Assembly: GCA_963667815.1 (NCBI GenBank)
Contig: OY764021.1
Origin: Saccharicrinis sp963667815
Lineage (GTDB): Bacteria > Bacteroidota > Bacteroidia > Bacteroidales > Marinilabiliaceae
Strand: one strand, 5' to 3'
DNA: 64,000 bases
In this document: piece after piece, positions 14,873 through 25,200 of the stretch
Position numbering within the stretch: the first letter of the stretch is position 1
Layout of the letters: every line of letters begins with the position of its first letter
Notes under the pieces: model-generated
Database searches by the model: none
Told to the model about the DNA's origin: nothing
Seen by the model: only the letters and a program-made list of their open reading frames with translations
Position numbers and translations under genes: made by a program

Positions 14873-15342
14873 AGATATTAATGTTAAGCCGTAATTTTTC
14901 CTTACAGGAATTCATCCATAGCCAAACAGCAGCCAACTTAGGTATTGATAACATGCCAGATAAAAAGCAAGTAGATTCATTACAGTCACTTTGTATGAAT
15001 GTGCTACAGGAAGCCAGGGATGTTTGTGGACCGATTTTTATTTCTTCTGGTTTCAGATGTAAAGAATTAAACGAAAAAATTGGAGGTAGTAAAACCAGTC
15101 AGCACATGAAAGGTCAGGCTGCTGATATTTCCTCAAGAGACAATAGCCGTCTTTTTCATCACATAAGACAATATCAGTATTTTGATCAGTTGATTTGGGA
15201 GTTTGGGGATGAAGATCAACCTCAATGGGTTCATGTAAGCTATAATCCTTTTGGTAAAAACCGCAGACAGGTGTTGAGAGCTGTAAAGGATGATGAAGGT
15301 AAAACCAAATACGAACCTTACTATGTCGAACAAGAAGTTTAA
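14869..15342 (+). CDS. M15-type peptidase endolysin
   Basis: 157 aa. The zinc motif SQHMKGQAADIS (His and Asp ligands) near residues 80-92 and WVHVSYN near 125 (second His) are those of peptidase family M15A. Upstream SSGFRCKELNEKIGG is the usual preceding strand. These enzymes cut stem peptides of peptidoglycan, here for host lysis. ATG 14869 overlaps the holin-like gene; ATG 14881 is an alternative start. Confidence 0.88.
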   Translation: MKILMLSRNFSLQEFIHSQTAANLGIDNMPDKKQVDSLQSLCMNVLQEARDVCGPIFISSGFRCKELNEKIGGSKTSQHMKGQAADISSRDNSRLFHHIRQYQYFDQLIWEFGDEDQPQWVHVSYNPFGKNRRQVLRAVKDDEGKTKYEPYYVEQEV

Positions 15343-15817
15343 AGATACAAAGGTCGGTCGTTTTCTGGCTACAGCTGCTCCTACTGTATTGGATATGGTA
15401 GGTGATGCTTTTCCTCCTGTTGAGATTTTGGCTAATATGGTTAATAAAACCAGTCCTGAACTCAAGGGGGATCCTGCTTATGAAAAAGCTCTCGAGCAAT
15501 ATAAAACCGAACTTGAGTATCAGATTGAAAACACAAAAGGGGCTCGTAATATTTATACACAAAGTAAGGATATTACTGATACGCTAGCTAACAAGATTAT
15601 GAACTGGAACCTGCCTTTAATATTGGTTTTAGTAGTTCTTAATATTGTTTGTGTTCGTTGGCTCGACTCTACATTACTGGCAATAGTATCAAATGTAATT
15701 GGTATGGTAATGCAAAAACTTTTTGAGGAAAGAAGTGCTGTAACCAACTTTTTCTTTGGTAGTAGTCAGGGTTCAAAACAAAAAGATAACCTTATAAATT
15801 CAAGTAAAAATGGCTGA
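15323..15817 (+). CDS. Lysis-associated membrane protein (3TM holin-like?)
   Basis: 164 aa from ATG 15323, overlapping the endolysin by 20 bp. The N-terminal half has a helix with FLATAAPTVLDMVGDAFPPVEILA and a charged helix rich in Glu and Lys. Residues about 97-140 contain two transmembrane helices (LPLILVLVVLNIVCV and LAIVSNVIGMVM). The pattern resembles three-helix holins of gene-transfer and tailed phages. It could be the real holin, with the 69-aa gene acting as a partner. The family call is tentative. Confidence 0.55.
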   Translation: MSNKKFKDTKVGRFLATAAPTVLDMVGDAFPPVEILANMVNKTSPELKGDPAYEKALEQYKTELEYQIENTKGARNIYTQSKDITDTLANKIMNWNLPLILVLVVLNIVCVRWLDSTLLAIVSNVIGMVMQKLFEERSAVTNFFFGSSQGSKQKDNLINSSKNG

Positions 15818-16319
15818 AAATATTCTATTAAAAGCCCGGGTTGCAAAAATTGAATTTGCAGACCCTATTGCAGCTTCAGCTGATATTGTCGCTGCTGTAT
15901 GGGAAGCACAACCGCTTACCCTACGTGATGATGAAGTAGTAATTAGTGAAGATGATCCTGAAGAATCGGAAGTGTACTCACATGAGAATGATGCAGTAGA
16001 GGATTATGATGTAGCCGGATCTGGCTTAACTGCGAGTGGATCGTTTATTAAAGCTACCTATGATCAATTGGTAAGTTTATTAGGTGGAGAAAAAGCCGGA
16101 GTGGATCCTGATTTCACCTTCCAGAAATCGGCTAAAAAGCTATTGCTAAATAAAGCAATCAGATTTACGCTGAAAGATGGTGGTACAATCATTATTCCTA
16201 ATGCCAAAGGATTTGTAAACACCAACCTTAGTTTAGGTTATGGTGGTGTAAGTAAATTCCCATTTAAGTTTAAGGCTATGGTTGCCGCTTCGGATTGGGA
16301 TTGTGATATCATTTGGTAA
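15810..16319 (+). CDS. Major tail tube protein
   Basis: 169 aa. Starts MAENILLKARVAKIEFAD, has a DVAGSGLTASGSFIKATYDQL block, and ends with beta strands (FVNTNLSLGYGGVSKFPFKFKAMVA). The beta-rich composition, size and place just before the tail assembly chaperone and tape measure are those of a tail tube subunit. No sheath protein lies next to it. Confidence 0.7.
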   Translation: MAENILLKARVAKIEFADPIAASADIVAAVWEAQPLTLRDDEVVISEDDPEESEVYSHENDAVEDYDVAGSGLTASGSFIKATYDQLVSLLGGEKAGVDPDFTFQKSAKKLLLNKAIRFTLKDGGTIIIPNAKGFVNTNLSLGYGGVSKFPFKFKAMVAASDWDCDIIW

Positions 16320-16320
16320 T

Positions 16321-16770
16321 ATGAAAACACAGCAAAAGGCTGCTGAAACGATATTGGACAGGGGTGTGCGTTTTAAAATGCCTGCCCCTGCTTTTGTTCG
16401 ATTTTTGCGGCTCAACCGTTTAACGATACGTCCATTTCGCCCAGGAACAATACTGGAGTTTTCAATAGTTGTTTTAGAAAATGACTTAGGGGAAACAATG
16501 ACCATTGAGCAAATGGTAACTAAGCTTAAACCAATGGCAAAATGTATTGCTATAGCAGTGTTAAATAGCCGTTTAAAAATCAAATGGTTTGCCAATATCT
16601 ACACTCATTGGCTGTTATGGCGTTGCCACTATACACAGCTGCTCGAAATGTTTGCTGTGTTATCGCAAATTAACAGTGTACAGGATTTTACAAGTATTAC
16701 CAAATTCTTTCATCAACAAACAACGATGATGATGAGTCCGAGGAATTTGGGTCAGGAAAACGGGAGGTAA
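16321..16770 (+). CDS. Tail assembly chaperone, unshifted product
   Basis: 149 aa from ATG 16321, two bases after the tail tube stop. It is helical and basic, with a hydrophobic middle (CIAIAVLNSRLKIKWFANIYTHWLLW). Position between tail tube and tape measure is that of the tail chaperone pair (lambda G/GT). The frame ends at 16770, but a second frame, open from 16674, continues to the tape measure. This indicates a programmed shift (next entry). Confidence 0.7.
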   Translation: MKTQQKAAETILDRGVRFKMPAPAFVRFLRLNRLTIRPFRPGTILEFSIVVLENDLGETMTIEQMVTKLKPMAKCIAIAVLNSRLKIKWFANIYTHWLLWRCHYTQLLEMFAVLSQINSVQDFTSITKFFHQQTTMMMSPRNLGQENGR

Positions 16771-16985
16771 CAGGTTATACCGATGGCCTTCATAGCCCGT
16801 GGGGATTATTCGGACAAATTAAAAATGAAAGGGGTTATATACGCAATCAACTCCTTTGGGGTGATTCCTGGTTAAACCTAATGATGGAAAACGCAGACGC
16901 TCCACGCTACGTCAAAGGCAAACGCCCCGCTCCGGTAGCAAGTAGTACAGAAGATATTAAACGCATTCTTGAAAATCGTAAATAA
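16674..16985 (+). CDS. Tail chaperone extension reached by -1 frameshift
   Basis: This frame is open from 16674 to TAA 16985 and has no ATG, GTG or TTG start before the ATG pair near 16881. Its product is plausible (SPWGLFGQIKNERGYIRNQLLWGDSWLNLMMENAD). It lies in the -1 frame relative to the chaperone and ends three bases before the tape measure start. It is the GT-type extension made by ribosomal slippage inside 16674-16770. One candidate site is GGAAAAC at 16755-16761, just before the zero-frame stop; it is not a perfect X-XXY-YYZ heptamer, so the exact site is open. Confidence 0.7.
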   Translation, partial: QCTGFYKYYQILSSTNNDDDESEEFGSGKREVTGYTDGLHSPWGLFGQIKNERGYIRNQLLWGDSWLNLMMENADAPRYVKGKRPAPVASSTEDIKRILENRK

Positions 16986-16987
16986 AG

Positions 16988-19900
16988 ATGGATCCGGTAG
17001 AGATTGAATTACGCATGAAACAAAACCTTGATGCTGAAGCTCAAAAGGCAAAGCAAGGTGTTGATGGTTTAAAAAAATCATCAAAGCAGGCTGCTAATGC
17101 ATTTCATGGAGGCTCTACATCCATTAAAAACGATTTTGTTGGTATCAGAAAAAAAGCTGAGGAAGAAACCAATAGGATGAACTCCCTGTTTAAAAAAGTT
17201 GGTGCCGGTATGGCTACATACTTTAGTACAATGGGGCTGATTAACTTTGGTAAAGAAGTTGCCAATGTCAGAGGGGAGTTTCAACAATTAGAGATTGCAT
17301 TAAATACAATGCTTAAAAGCAGAGCAAAAGCCGATGCTTTACTTTCTGATGTTGTGCAAATGGCTGCAACTACTCCATTTAAATTAAATGAGGTTGGTCA
17401 GGGAGCAAAACAGCTTTTAGCTTATAGAATTGAAGCAAGTAAAATAATTCCTACATTAAAAGCAATGGGTGATGTGGCCGCAGGGCTTAGCGTTCCTATT
17501 GATAGGCTTATCCTTAATTATGGTCAGGTTAAAACTCAAGCTAAACTTACAGGTAGAGAGTTAAGAGACTTTAATGTAGCAGGTGTTCCATTAGTTGCGG
17601 AACTAGCTAAGAACCTTGGTAAAACAGAGGATGCCATTGGTGATATGGTAACAGCCGGAAAAATTGGTTTTAAAGATGTTGAAAAAGCATTTGTAACTAT
17701 GACCAGTGAGGGTGGTCAGTTTGCCAATTTAATGGCTGAGCAAAGTAAATCTATACCGGGACAGATCAGTAACCTTAGCGATGCCATATCTCAAAAGTTG
17801 AATGATATTGGTAAAGCTAACCAGGAAACAATTGGAGATGTTATTTCGGGAGCTAAGTACCTTGTTGAACATTACGAGGATATACTTGATATTGTAAAGG
17901 TTCTGGTTGCTACTTACGGAAGTTATAAAGCTGCACTAATAGCCGTTTCAGCTGCTCAAAAAGCATCTATTACCATGGGTAATATCAAAGCCTTTTTTCA
18001 ACTGGCAAAGAGTATAAGATCGGCTAAAGATGCACAGCTTGCTTTTAACTTAGTTTCAAAGGCTAATCCTTATTTTTTATTAGCCTCTGCAATTATTGGA
18101 GTTGTGACCGCATTAGTGATATTTAATAAAACAACTAGTAAAGCTGCTGAAATAAGTGCTGAGATGTCCGAAAATATGAAGGTTGAAACGGACGAAGCGA
18201 ATAAACTTTTTAGTGCTGTAAAAAAAGCTAAAGAAGGAACGGATGAGCGGAAGAAAGCAATTGAGCAAATAAACGGTAAATACGGCTCCTATCTTGATAA
18301 TATGCTCACAGAAAAGTCAACTGCTGAGGATATCGCAAAAGCATACGACAAAGTAAAAGAGAGTATCACTAATGCTCAATTAGAAAAAGCTAAGGTTAAA
18401 TTCTTAGAGGATCCCAAAGAAGATTTGAAAGAAACATCAAAAAGGATCTGGGAAGAATTAGGAGACTGGAGTAAAGAGTTAAACTCAGAACAACAAGGAC
18501 GTTTTAATAGTTATGTTTCTGATATTTTACAGGAGATTGAAAAAGGAAACAAAACTTTTGATTTAGATGAAATTGAAAATGCTTTCCAAGCTGCACAGGC
18601 TTCTAAAAAATATGATAGTCTTGAACAATGGCGTGAGTCTTTAAGAAATGGTGAATCGTATGGAAAGTCAATATTCGATTTTAAAACATTTGGTGGTGAT
18701 ATAGCCGATGTTGAATATGCAGGAAAAGATTTTGAGCGTTTTAGTAAAAATGTTATCCAGGCTAAAAACGATTATGAAGAATTTAAAAAGGGATATATAG
18801 GTAAACCTGAGGAAAGTAACAATGAGGATCCTGTTTTACAAAATATCAATGAGCAAATAGAGTCAACACGTAGACTTATTAATACCCTTAAAACAGCCTT
18901 AACTGATCTAAGAACAGGTAAAACATCCTCTACCGATTATGCAAAAGATATTGATGAAACGGCAAAATCGTTAAAAGCCGCTCAAGAAAAACTTGAACTT
19001 TTAACTGGAGAAAAGAAAAAGAAAAGCACTAAAACCAAACAATATACCGATCAAAAAGAACGTGATGCCCTGGCAAAGAAAAACAGGGAATTAGAAATCG
19101 CTACAGAACAGGCTCGTATTGATGCTATGAAAGATGGCATTGAAAAAACACTGGCTTTAAATGAGCTTAACCATAAAAAACGATTGGCTCAAATTGAAGG
19201 CCAAAAGGTGGAGCTGCTCCGATCGTTACAGGATCTTGAAAAAGCCACATGGGTGAAAAATGGTGGAAAAGGTGTTTTTACATCTAAAATTACAGAGCTA
19301 CCAACCGAACTGAACGAAAAGTTTATAACTCAAACCAAAGCTTCAATAAAAGAACTTGAGAATAATAATGCAACATCTATAAAAAAACTTTTAGCATCCT
19401 CTGAGATTAAAGGCAGTTCTGTAGGTGCTATACTTAAGTCTGTTGCAAAAACACAACAGGAAAAACTAACTAATGTTGGTCAGTATGAAGCTGTACAATT
19501 AAAGGAGTTGGCAAAAAAAGAACAGAGCCTTGATGCTGACACATACAAAAAGAAAAAGGCTTTAATTGATAAGGAAGTTAAAGAGTCAAAACAAGCCATT
19601 CAGGAGGAAACATTAGAGGCATTAAAAGAAATTCCTCAAAAGATGTTGAATGACCTATTTAATGATTTTGATCTTTCTTTTACCAATTTGGATCATGCTA
19701 CATTAGGACAATTAAGTAAGGTTGCAGATAAACTTGAGAAACTTAGTTTTAATAAATCACAGCTATTAGACTTAGGATTAGATGAATCGCAAATTACCAA
19801 ACTAGAAAGTATCCTGGATAAACTAAAAACTGAAGGAGCTTCGAATATTCAAACCGCCGAAATGAAGAATATTCAGGAGGTGTTTGGTGAGATAGGATCT

Positions 19901-21406
19901 GTAATGTCTGAGGCCGGTGATGAAATAACTCAGGCCGTTGGTCAAATGGTTACTTCTTTATCCGGGATGTTAACAACACTATATGACTCTAATGCTTCAG
20001 GATTTGAAAAGGCATCGGGTATCGTTTCTTTGGCTATTACTGCCGGTAATGAGTTAGCCAAAATCCGCAAGGATAGCATGAACAAAGAGGTTGATGCTCA
20101 AAAAGCAACCAATGAAGCTTTAGCCGAACAGTTAACTATTGAAGCTAAGATTAACGAAATAAGACGGGAACGTGCCGAAATGGAATTAAACTCAAGTGCG
20201 TTCCTGGACCCATCATATAAACAAGAGTTTTCAAATGCTCTGCAAACTGCAAAAGAATCAGAACAGTTATTGAATGATTCGTTATCCGGATTGTTTGGTA
20301 GTGCTGTTTTTAGCTCTAAAGGTAAAGCTAAAAGACGCTTGTTTGGTACAAAAACAGGTACTTACGAGTTTACTATGGAGCAATTGCTTGGCGATTATGT
20401 AACAAGTTACGCCGGTGAAGGTGCCGGTGATTTATTGCCACTGCTCACTGGTAGTGTTGGAGGTATAGCCACTGGTCAATTATTTAACGGAGGTTCATTT
20501 CAGGATATTATAGGTGGTTTATTAGATCCAATGGGGGTTTTTGGTGGTTATGCCGATTCTAAGGCTCAACAAAATGCACTCGATAATTTAAGGGATTCAT
20601 TTGATGATACTCTTACAAAGATGGGTAAAACCTCTGCTGATATTGCAGATATGACCGCTCAGGATTGGGTTGATTTTTATTCCATCATGGAAGAAGCCGG
20701 GCATATTACCGATGAAGGCACAAAGGAAATGGTGGCCAATGCTAAGGCAGCCTCTGAAGAATATGCCCAGGCAATGGAGGATATGAAAGCTGTTATTAGT
20801 GATGTAGCCGGACAATTAGGTGATAACATAACCGATAGCCTTGTATCTGCCTTTGAAAATGGTACGGATGCAGCGGAAGCATTTAAAAGTTCAATAAATG
20901 ATGTTTTAAAAGCCATGTTTATGGAAAATTTACGAACATCAATGTTTCAATCATATTTTGATAAGCTTCAGCAAGAAATGAACGCCTCAATGGATGGAGG
21001 TGATGGTGATTGGAGTGATGACTTAACAAACTTCTTTAGTGAAATAGAGCCTGCCATAGGTCAGGCAGAGGAAGCCATGAAAGCATGGGATAAACAAATG
21101 GAAGCGACCGGGTATGATGGATTTGGATCAGATGGTCGTCAAGCACAAACAGGCGGTTTGGCTCAAGCTTCGCAGGATAGTATTGATGAGCTAAATGGTA
21201 GAGTAATGGCCATAAGTGGCAATGTTTACAAGATTAATGAAGGTACTATGCAGTTGATTAATCTTGAACAAGAGGCTCTTTTGGTAAACAGAACCATCAC
21301 CGCTCAATTGGATGTTATCGCGGAAAATACGGCTTACTGCAGATACTTGCAGGATATAGACACAACATTAGAAGATATTAAAACTAAGGGGGTTAAAATA
21401 CGATGA
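16988..21406 (+). CDS. Tape measure protein
   Basis: 1472 aa. Residues about 70-270 carry the tape-measure core domain (FQQLEIALNTMLKSRAKADALL, LLAYRIEASKIIPTLKAMGDVAAGL, LTGRELRDFNVAGVPLVAELAK). Then come hydrophobic helices (about 310-395), long coiled-coil stretches with Lys/Glu repeats, and a second hydrophobic Gly-rich region near 1140-1190. It sets tail length; at about 0.15 nm per residue the tail would be some 220 nm. The last residues overlap the distal tail gene by 4 bp. The long coiled coil and size support a long flexible tail. Confidence 0.9.
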   Translation: MDPVEIELRMKQNLDAEAQKAKQGVDGLKKSSKQAANAFHGGSTSIKNDFVGIRKKAEEETNRMNSLFKKVGAGMATYFSTMGLINFGKEVANVRGEFQQLEIALNTMLKSRAKADALLSDVVQMAATTPFKLNEVGQGAKQLLAYRIEASKIIPTLKAMGDVAAGLSVPIDRLILNYGQVKTQAKLTGRELRDFNVAGVPLVAELAKNLGKTEDAIGDMVTAGKIGFKDVEKAFVTMTSEGGQFANLMAEQSKSIPGQISNLSDAISQKLNDIGKANQETIGDVISGAKYLVEHYEDILDIVKVLVATYGSYKAALIAVSAAQKASITMGNIKAFFQLAKSIRSAKDAQLAFNLVSKANPYFLLASAIIGVVTALVIFNKTTSKAAEISAEMSENMKVETDEANKLFSAVKKAKEGTDERKKAIEQINGKYGSYLDNMLTEKSTAEDIAKAYDKVKESITNAQLEKAKVKFLEDPKEDLKETSKRIWEELGDWSKELNSEQQGRFNSYVSDILQEIEKGNKTFDLDEIENAFQAAQASKKYDSLEQWRESLRNGESYGKSIFDFKTFGGDIADVEYAGKDFERFSKNVIQAKNDYEEFKKGYIGKPEESNNEDPVLQNINEQIESTRRLINTLKTALTDLRTGKTSSTDYAKDIDETAKSLKAAQEKLELLTGEKKKKSTKTKQYTDQKERDALAKKNRELEIATEQARIDAMKDGIEKTLALNELNHKKRLAQIEGQKVELLRSLQDLEKATWVKNGGKGVFTSKITELPTELNEKFITQTKASIKELENNNATSIKKLLASSEIKGSSVGAILKSVAKTQQEKLTNVGQYEAVQLKELAKKEQSLDADTYKKKKALIDKEVKESKQAIQEETLEALKEIPQKMLNDLFNDFDLSFTNLDHATLGQLSKVADKLEKLSFNKSQLLDLGLDESQITKLESILDKLKTEGASNIQTAEMKNIQEVFGEIGSVMSEAGDEITQAVGQMVTSLSGMLTTLYDSNASGFEKASGIVSLAITAGNELAKIRKDSMNKEVDAQKATNEALAEQLTIEAKINEIRRERAEMELNSSAFLDPSYKQEFSNALQTAKESEQLLNDSLSGLFGSAVFSSKGKAKRRLFGTKTGTYEFTMEQLLGDYVTSYAGEGAGDLLPLLTGSVGGIATGQLFNGGSFQDIIGGLLDPMGVFGGYADSKAQQNALDNLRDSFDDTLTKMGKTSADIADMTAQDWVDFYSIMEEAGHITDEGTKEMVANAKAASEEYAQAMEDMKAVISDVAGQLGDNITDSLVSAFENGTDAAEAFKSSINDVLKAMFMENLRTSMFQSYFDKLQQEMNASMDGGDGDWSDDLTNFFSEIEPAIGQAEEAMKAWDKQMEATGYDGFGSDGRQAQTGGLAQASQDSIDELNGRVMAISGNVYKINEGTMQLINLEQEALLVNRTITAQLDVIAENTAYCRYLQDIDTTLEDIKTKGVKIR

Positions 21407-22263
21407 CTGGAGCTTGTATAATAGATGGAACAGACATAGCTACCTTAGGTATGTTCATATTAAAGGATGGAGATAATGACTTTGTGTCGTTTCCCTCCAG
21501 GAAAGAACCATTTAAAAATGATTGGTTTGAATATGATGGTGTAGAGATTGATTGGGGTAGTTTGACATATAAAGCTAAATCAGTAAAGGTTAAATATTAT
21601 ATTTCTGCTCCTGATTCAACAACGTTTAATAACCGTTTAAACGCCTTTAAAAATCTTCATTTAGTAAGTGGATTAAGGCAGGTTTATATAAGAGAATTTG
21701 ACTATACTTTCAATCTTCAGTATATAGGTGTAAAAGACTATAATCACAAAGGTGGATTATATAAAAGCGGTAAAAAATCAGGTCATATTACAATTGAGTA
21801 CATAGATAATGATCCGGCGGCTCTGTTTTCTTCAGCAATAACTCTTCCTCTTGGTGGTGGTTTAGCTACTAGGGTTCTATTAAACGGTATTGATTTTGCC
21901 GACTATGGTATTATTATAAAAGAGTTTTATAGTACTGCCTTGAGGTTTTCCAATCCAAAACAAGGTATTAGAAGTGAATCGGCTTATGCAAATGGAGTCA
22001 TTGCCGATACGGGGTTTGCGCCAAAAAAACAACCGAGACAGTTTAAAATGGAATGTTCCCTTATCCTGGACACGCTTGAAGATTTTTGGGTGAATTATAC
22101 AGCTTTATTTAATGAATTATCTAAAAAAGAACCATTAACAATTACGCTTACCAATGGTACACAATTAAGCTGTTATTACTCCAGTATGGATAATGTTAAA
22201 AAGATGCGACCAATTAATCAGAAGGTGCATTTAAGTTTTAACCTAAATTTTAACGAACTATGA
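21403..22263 (+). CDS. Distal tail (Dit-like) protein
   Basis: 286 aa. Starts TGACIIDGTDIATLGMFI and has a repeated beta-domain layout: the second half begins LPLGGGLATRVLLNGIDFADYG, echoing the first. The order tape measure, this gene, large fibre/hub gene matches Dit in siphoviruses, the ring joining tube and tip. Both ends overlap neighbours (ATGA at each), so the three are translated together. Confidence 0.75.
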   Translation: MTGACIIDGTDIATLGMFILKDGDNDFVSFPSRKEPFKNDWFEYDGVEIDWGSLTYKAKSVKVKYYISAPDSTTFNNRLNAFKNLHLVSGLRQVYIREFDYTFNLQYIGVKDYNHKGGLYKSGKKSGHITIEYIDNDPAALFSSAITLPLGGGLATRVLLNGIDFADYGIIIKEFYSTALRFSNPKQGIRSESAYANGVIADTGFAPKKQPRQFKMECSLILDTLEDFWVNYTALFNELSKKEPLTITLTNGTQLSCYYSSMDNVKKMRPINQKVHLSFNLNFNEL

Positions 22264-25200
22264 TTATTCAAAATATAGACGGTGTTGGTGGTAGTTTGGA
22301 TATTGCCGTAACAGATAAAAGTTACAGGTTAAGACAAATTATGGGCGAAGATAGCTTGTACTTATATTTTACATATGAAAACTATATTGACGTTGCTGTA
22401 GGTGCTTATGTCGATTATCAAGGTGTTAGATATTATTTATTAAAGCCGGATAACTTTAAAAAGAATCATTCTCGTAATTATGAATATTCCCTTGTTCTTG
22501 ATAGCAGCCTGGGTAATTTGTCTAAGTACAAGATGCGTGATTCAGCTGAGAAGCTTTTAAAGTTTCCTTTTACGGCAAAACCTCAGCAACATTTACAAAT
22601 GTTGGTTGACAACTTAAACGATCGTGAAAGTGGTTGGACAGTTGGATCCTGTATTGATGCAACTGAAAAGCTCATTAGTTATAACCATACCAACCTAAGA
22701 GAAGCTTTGCGAATGATTGCTGAAGCTTTTGATACTGAATGGGAGGTCCTGGGTAAAACCATAAACCTAAAAAAGGTTGAATACAATAAAACCACGCCAC
22801 TTGCTTTAAGTTATGGTAAAGGTAATGGTTTTAAACCCGGCATTGGTCGTAGTAATGTTGATGAAAAAGCAGCTATTGAGGTTTTACATATACAAGGAGG
22901 AGAGCGTAATATTGATTATTCAAAATATGGTAATAAGGCCTTATTACTGCCAAAATCTCAAACCTATACTTACGAGGGACGTGAGTATGTTGTTTCTGCT
23001 GATGGTCGTTCCATTCAGCGAAACGATAAAGCTCTTGTAACTGGTGTAGAAGATAGTTTATATTGTTCACATATATATCCTTCTCGTGTTGGATCCGTTT
23101 CTGAATTAATCATAGTTGACCAAACGAATCACTTTTACGATTTTAAAGATTCTTCTATACCTGAAGATTTAGACTTTAACGACTGCTTGATGGAAGGCGA
23201 AACCATGACCGTAGTTTTTCAGTCGGGTATGTTGGCCGGTCGTGAGTTTGAAATAGACAGTTATGTACATGCCGATCGTTTATTTAGAATAGTTCCCCAG
23301 GAGCAGGATGGATTATTGTTACCGGATGATACTTTTAGACCTGCTTTAAATGATGAGTATGCCGTGTTTGGTATTCAGTTACCTGATGCTTACATACGTG
23401 ATGATGCAAGCAAAGAAGGTGCTTCGTGGGATATGTTTAAGGAAGCAGTACAGTATTTTTATGAAAATGAAACACCTCGTTTTACCTTTTCGGGAGAGCT
23501 TGATGGAATTTGGGCAAAACAAGATTGGTTAAATATTGGTGGTAAAATTGTACTGGGTGGTTTTGTCAACTTTTCAGATCCTCATTTTTTCCCTGCAGGT
23601 GAATTAATCAGGATTATAGAAATAAAGGATTATATCAACAATCCTTATTCTCCCGAAATAGAATTATCAAATGTTGTTACAGGATCTACTATTGTTTCCG
23701 AAATAGGTAAGGTAAAAGCCCAGGAGGTTGTTGAAACTGAAAACCACAAACAAGCCTTAAACTTTACTAAGCGCAGATTTAGAAGTGCTCAGGAAACAAT
23801 AGCTTTATTAAGCGATGCTATAGATGGTTTTGGTAAAGGGATCAACCCTATTACTGTTCAGACTATGGCCTTACTTGTAGGTGATCAAAGTCTACAGTTT
23901 AGGTTTGTTAATGGTAATACTGATCCTATTGAGATAATACATAATATTACATTCAACAACACAACAAAGGTACTTAATGCTGATGCCGGTTGGATACAGC
24001 ATATGACTTTAGGAATAACTGAAGTTAAAGCCGGTTCTCGTGCAGATTCAGAATATAGCTTTTGGAATGTTTCCTCCTTTGCATCTCCTGCTTTGGTGGA
24101 ATTGGATAAAGCTTACTACTTTTATATAAAAGCCAGTAAAACCGATGATACGGCAGTATTCTATTTAAGCGAAAATGCAATAAAACTGGAGGAAGTTTCA
24201 GGATATTATCACTTTTTAGTTGGGATCCTAAATTCCGAAATTGATAGTGAACGTTCATTTGCAAAGCTTTATGGATTTACTGAGATTTTACCAGGACAAA
24301 TATCGACTTCAAAGATTCATGCTGATTCTATTTCTGTAACAGAAGCTTTTGCTACTCAAATTTATGGTTCTGGTGCTCAAATTGGAGGTGTAGATATTAA
24401 TCCTCAAACTTTAATAGATAATGGGATAACAGGTCTTAGACTTGGAAACCTTGAGACATTTAATCCTACACAAGACAAAGAAGGAATAATGTTTGGGAAG
24501 CAAAATGACAAATACAAAATGTTTGTTGGAAATGCTACTCAAAATATTGTTTTTGATGGTGCTCAGTTGCTTTTATCCGGTTATCCGATGATTGGATCTG
24601 GAGAGAGTATTGGTGTTGGTGAGTTAAGCCAGTATTTTGAGATCGTAAATAAAGGACAAGCCAATCAATATTTAAGGGCAAAAGTCAGTCTTGCATCCGT
24701 TGGGCAAATGACCGCTTATGAAGCTGGTGGCGTTGATATTCCATCATTGTGGGATAGTATGCCTGTTGCAGGAACTGATGTACTAGGAGCGATTAAGGTA
24801 GGCGAAAACTTAAGTATAGATGCAAACGGAGTATTAAGCGCTCAAGCTGGAGGAGTTTCTTCCTGGAATGATCTTACCGACAAACCTGCAACTTTCACAC
24901 CATCGGCACACAATCACACCATTGTAGAGATTACCGGCTTACAATCCGCATTAGATGGTAAAGCAGCTTCATCACATAATCATGCAGGTATTTACGAACC
25001 TGTGTTCAGTAAAAATTCAGCTTTCAATAAGAGTTTTAGCGGAAGTGGATCCGCTTCAACAGTTTCTCGTTCTGATCACAACCATAGCGGAACTTATGAA
25101 CCCGTGTTTTCAAAGAACTCAGCATTTAATAAAAACTTTGGTGGTACAGGTTCAGCTACAACAGTATCCAGGAGCGACCACAACCACACAGGCATATATG

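Noticed and set aside
16674..16985. Independent gene after the tail chaperone
   Set aside because: No start codon exists before the last third of the frame, so frameshift expression explains it better.
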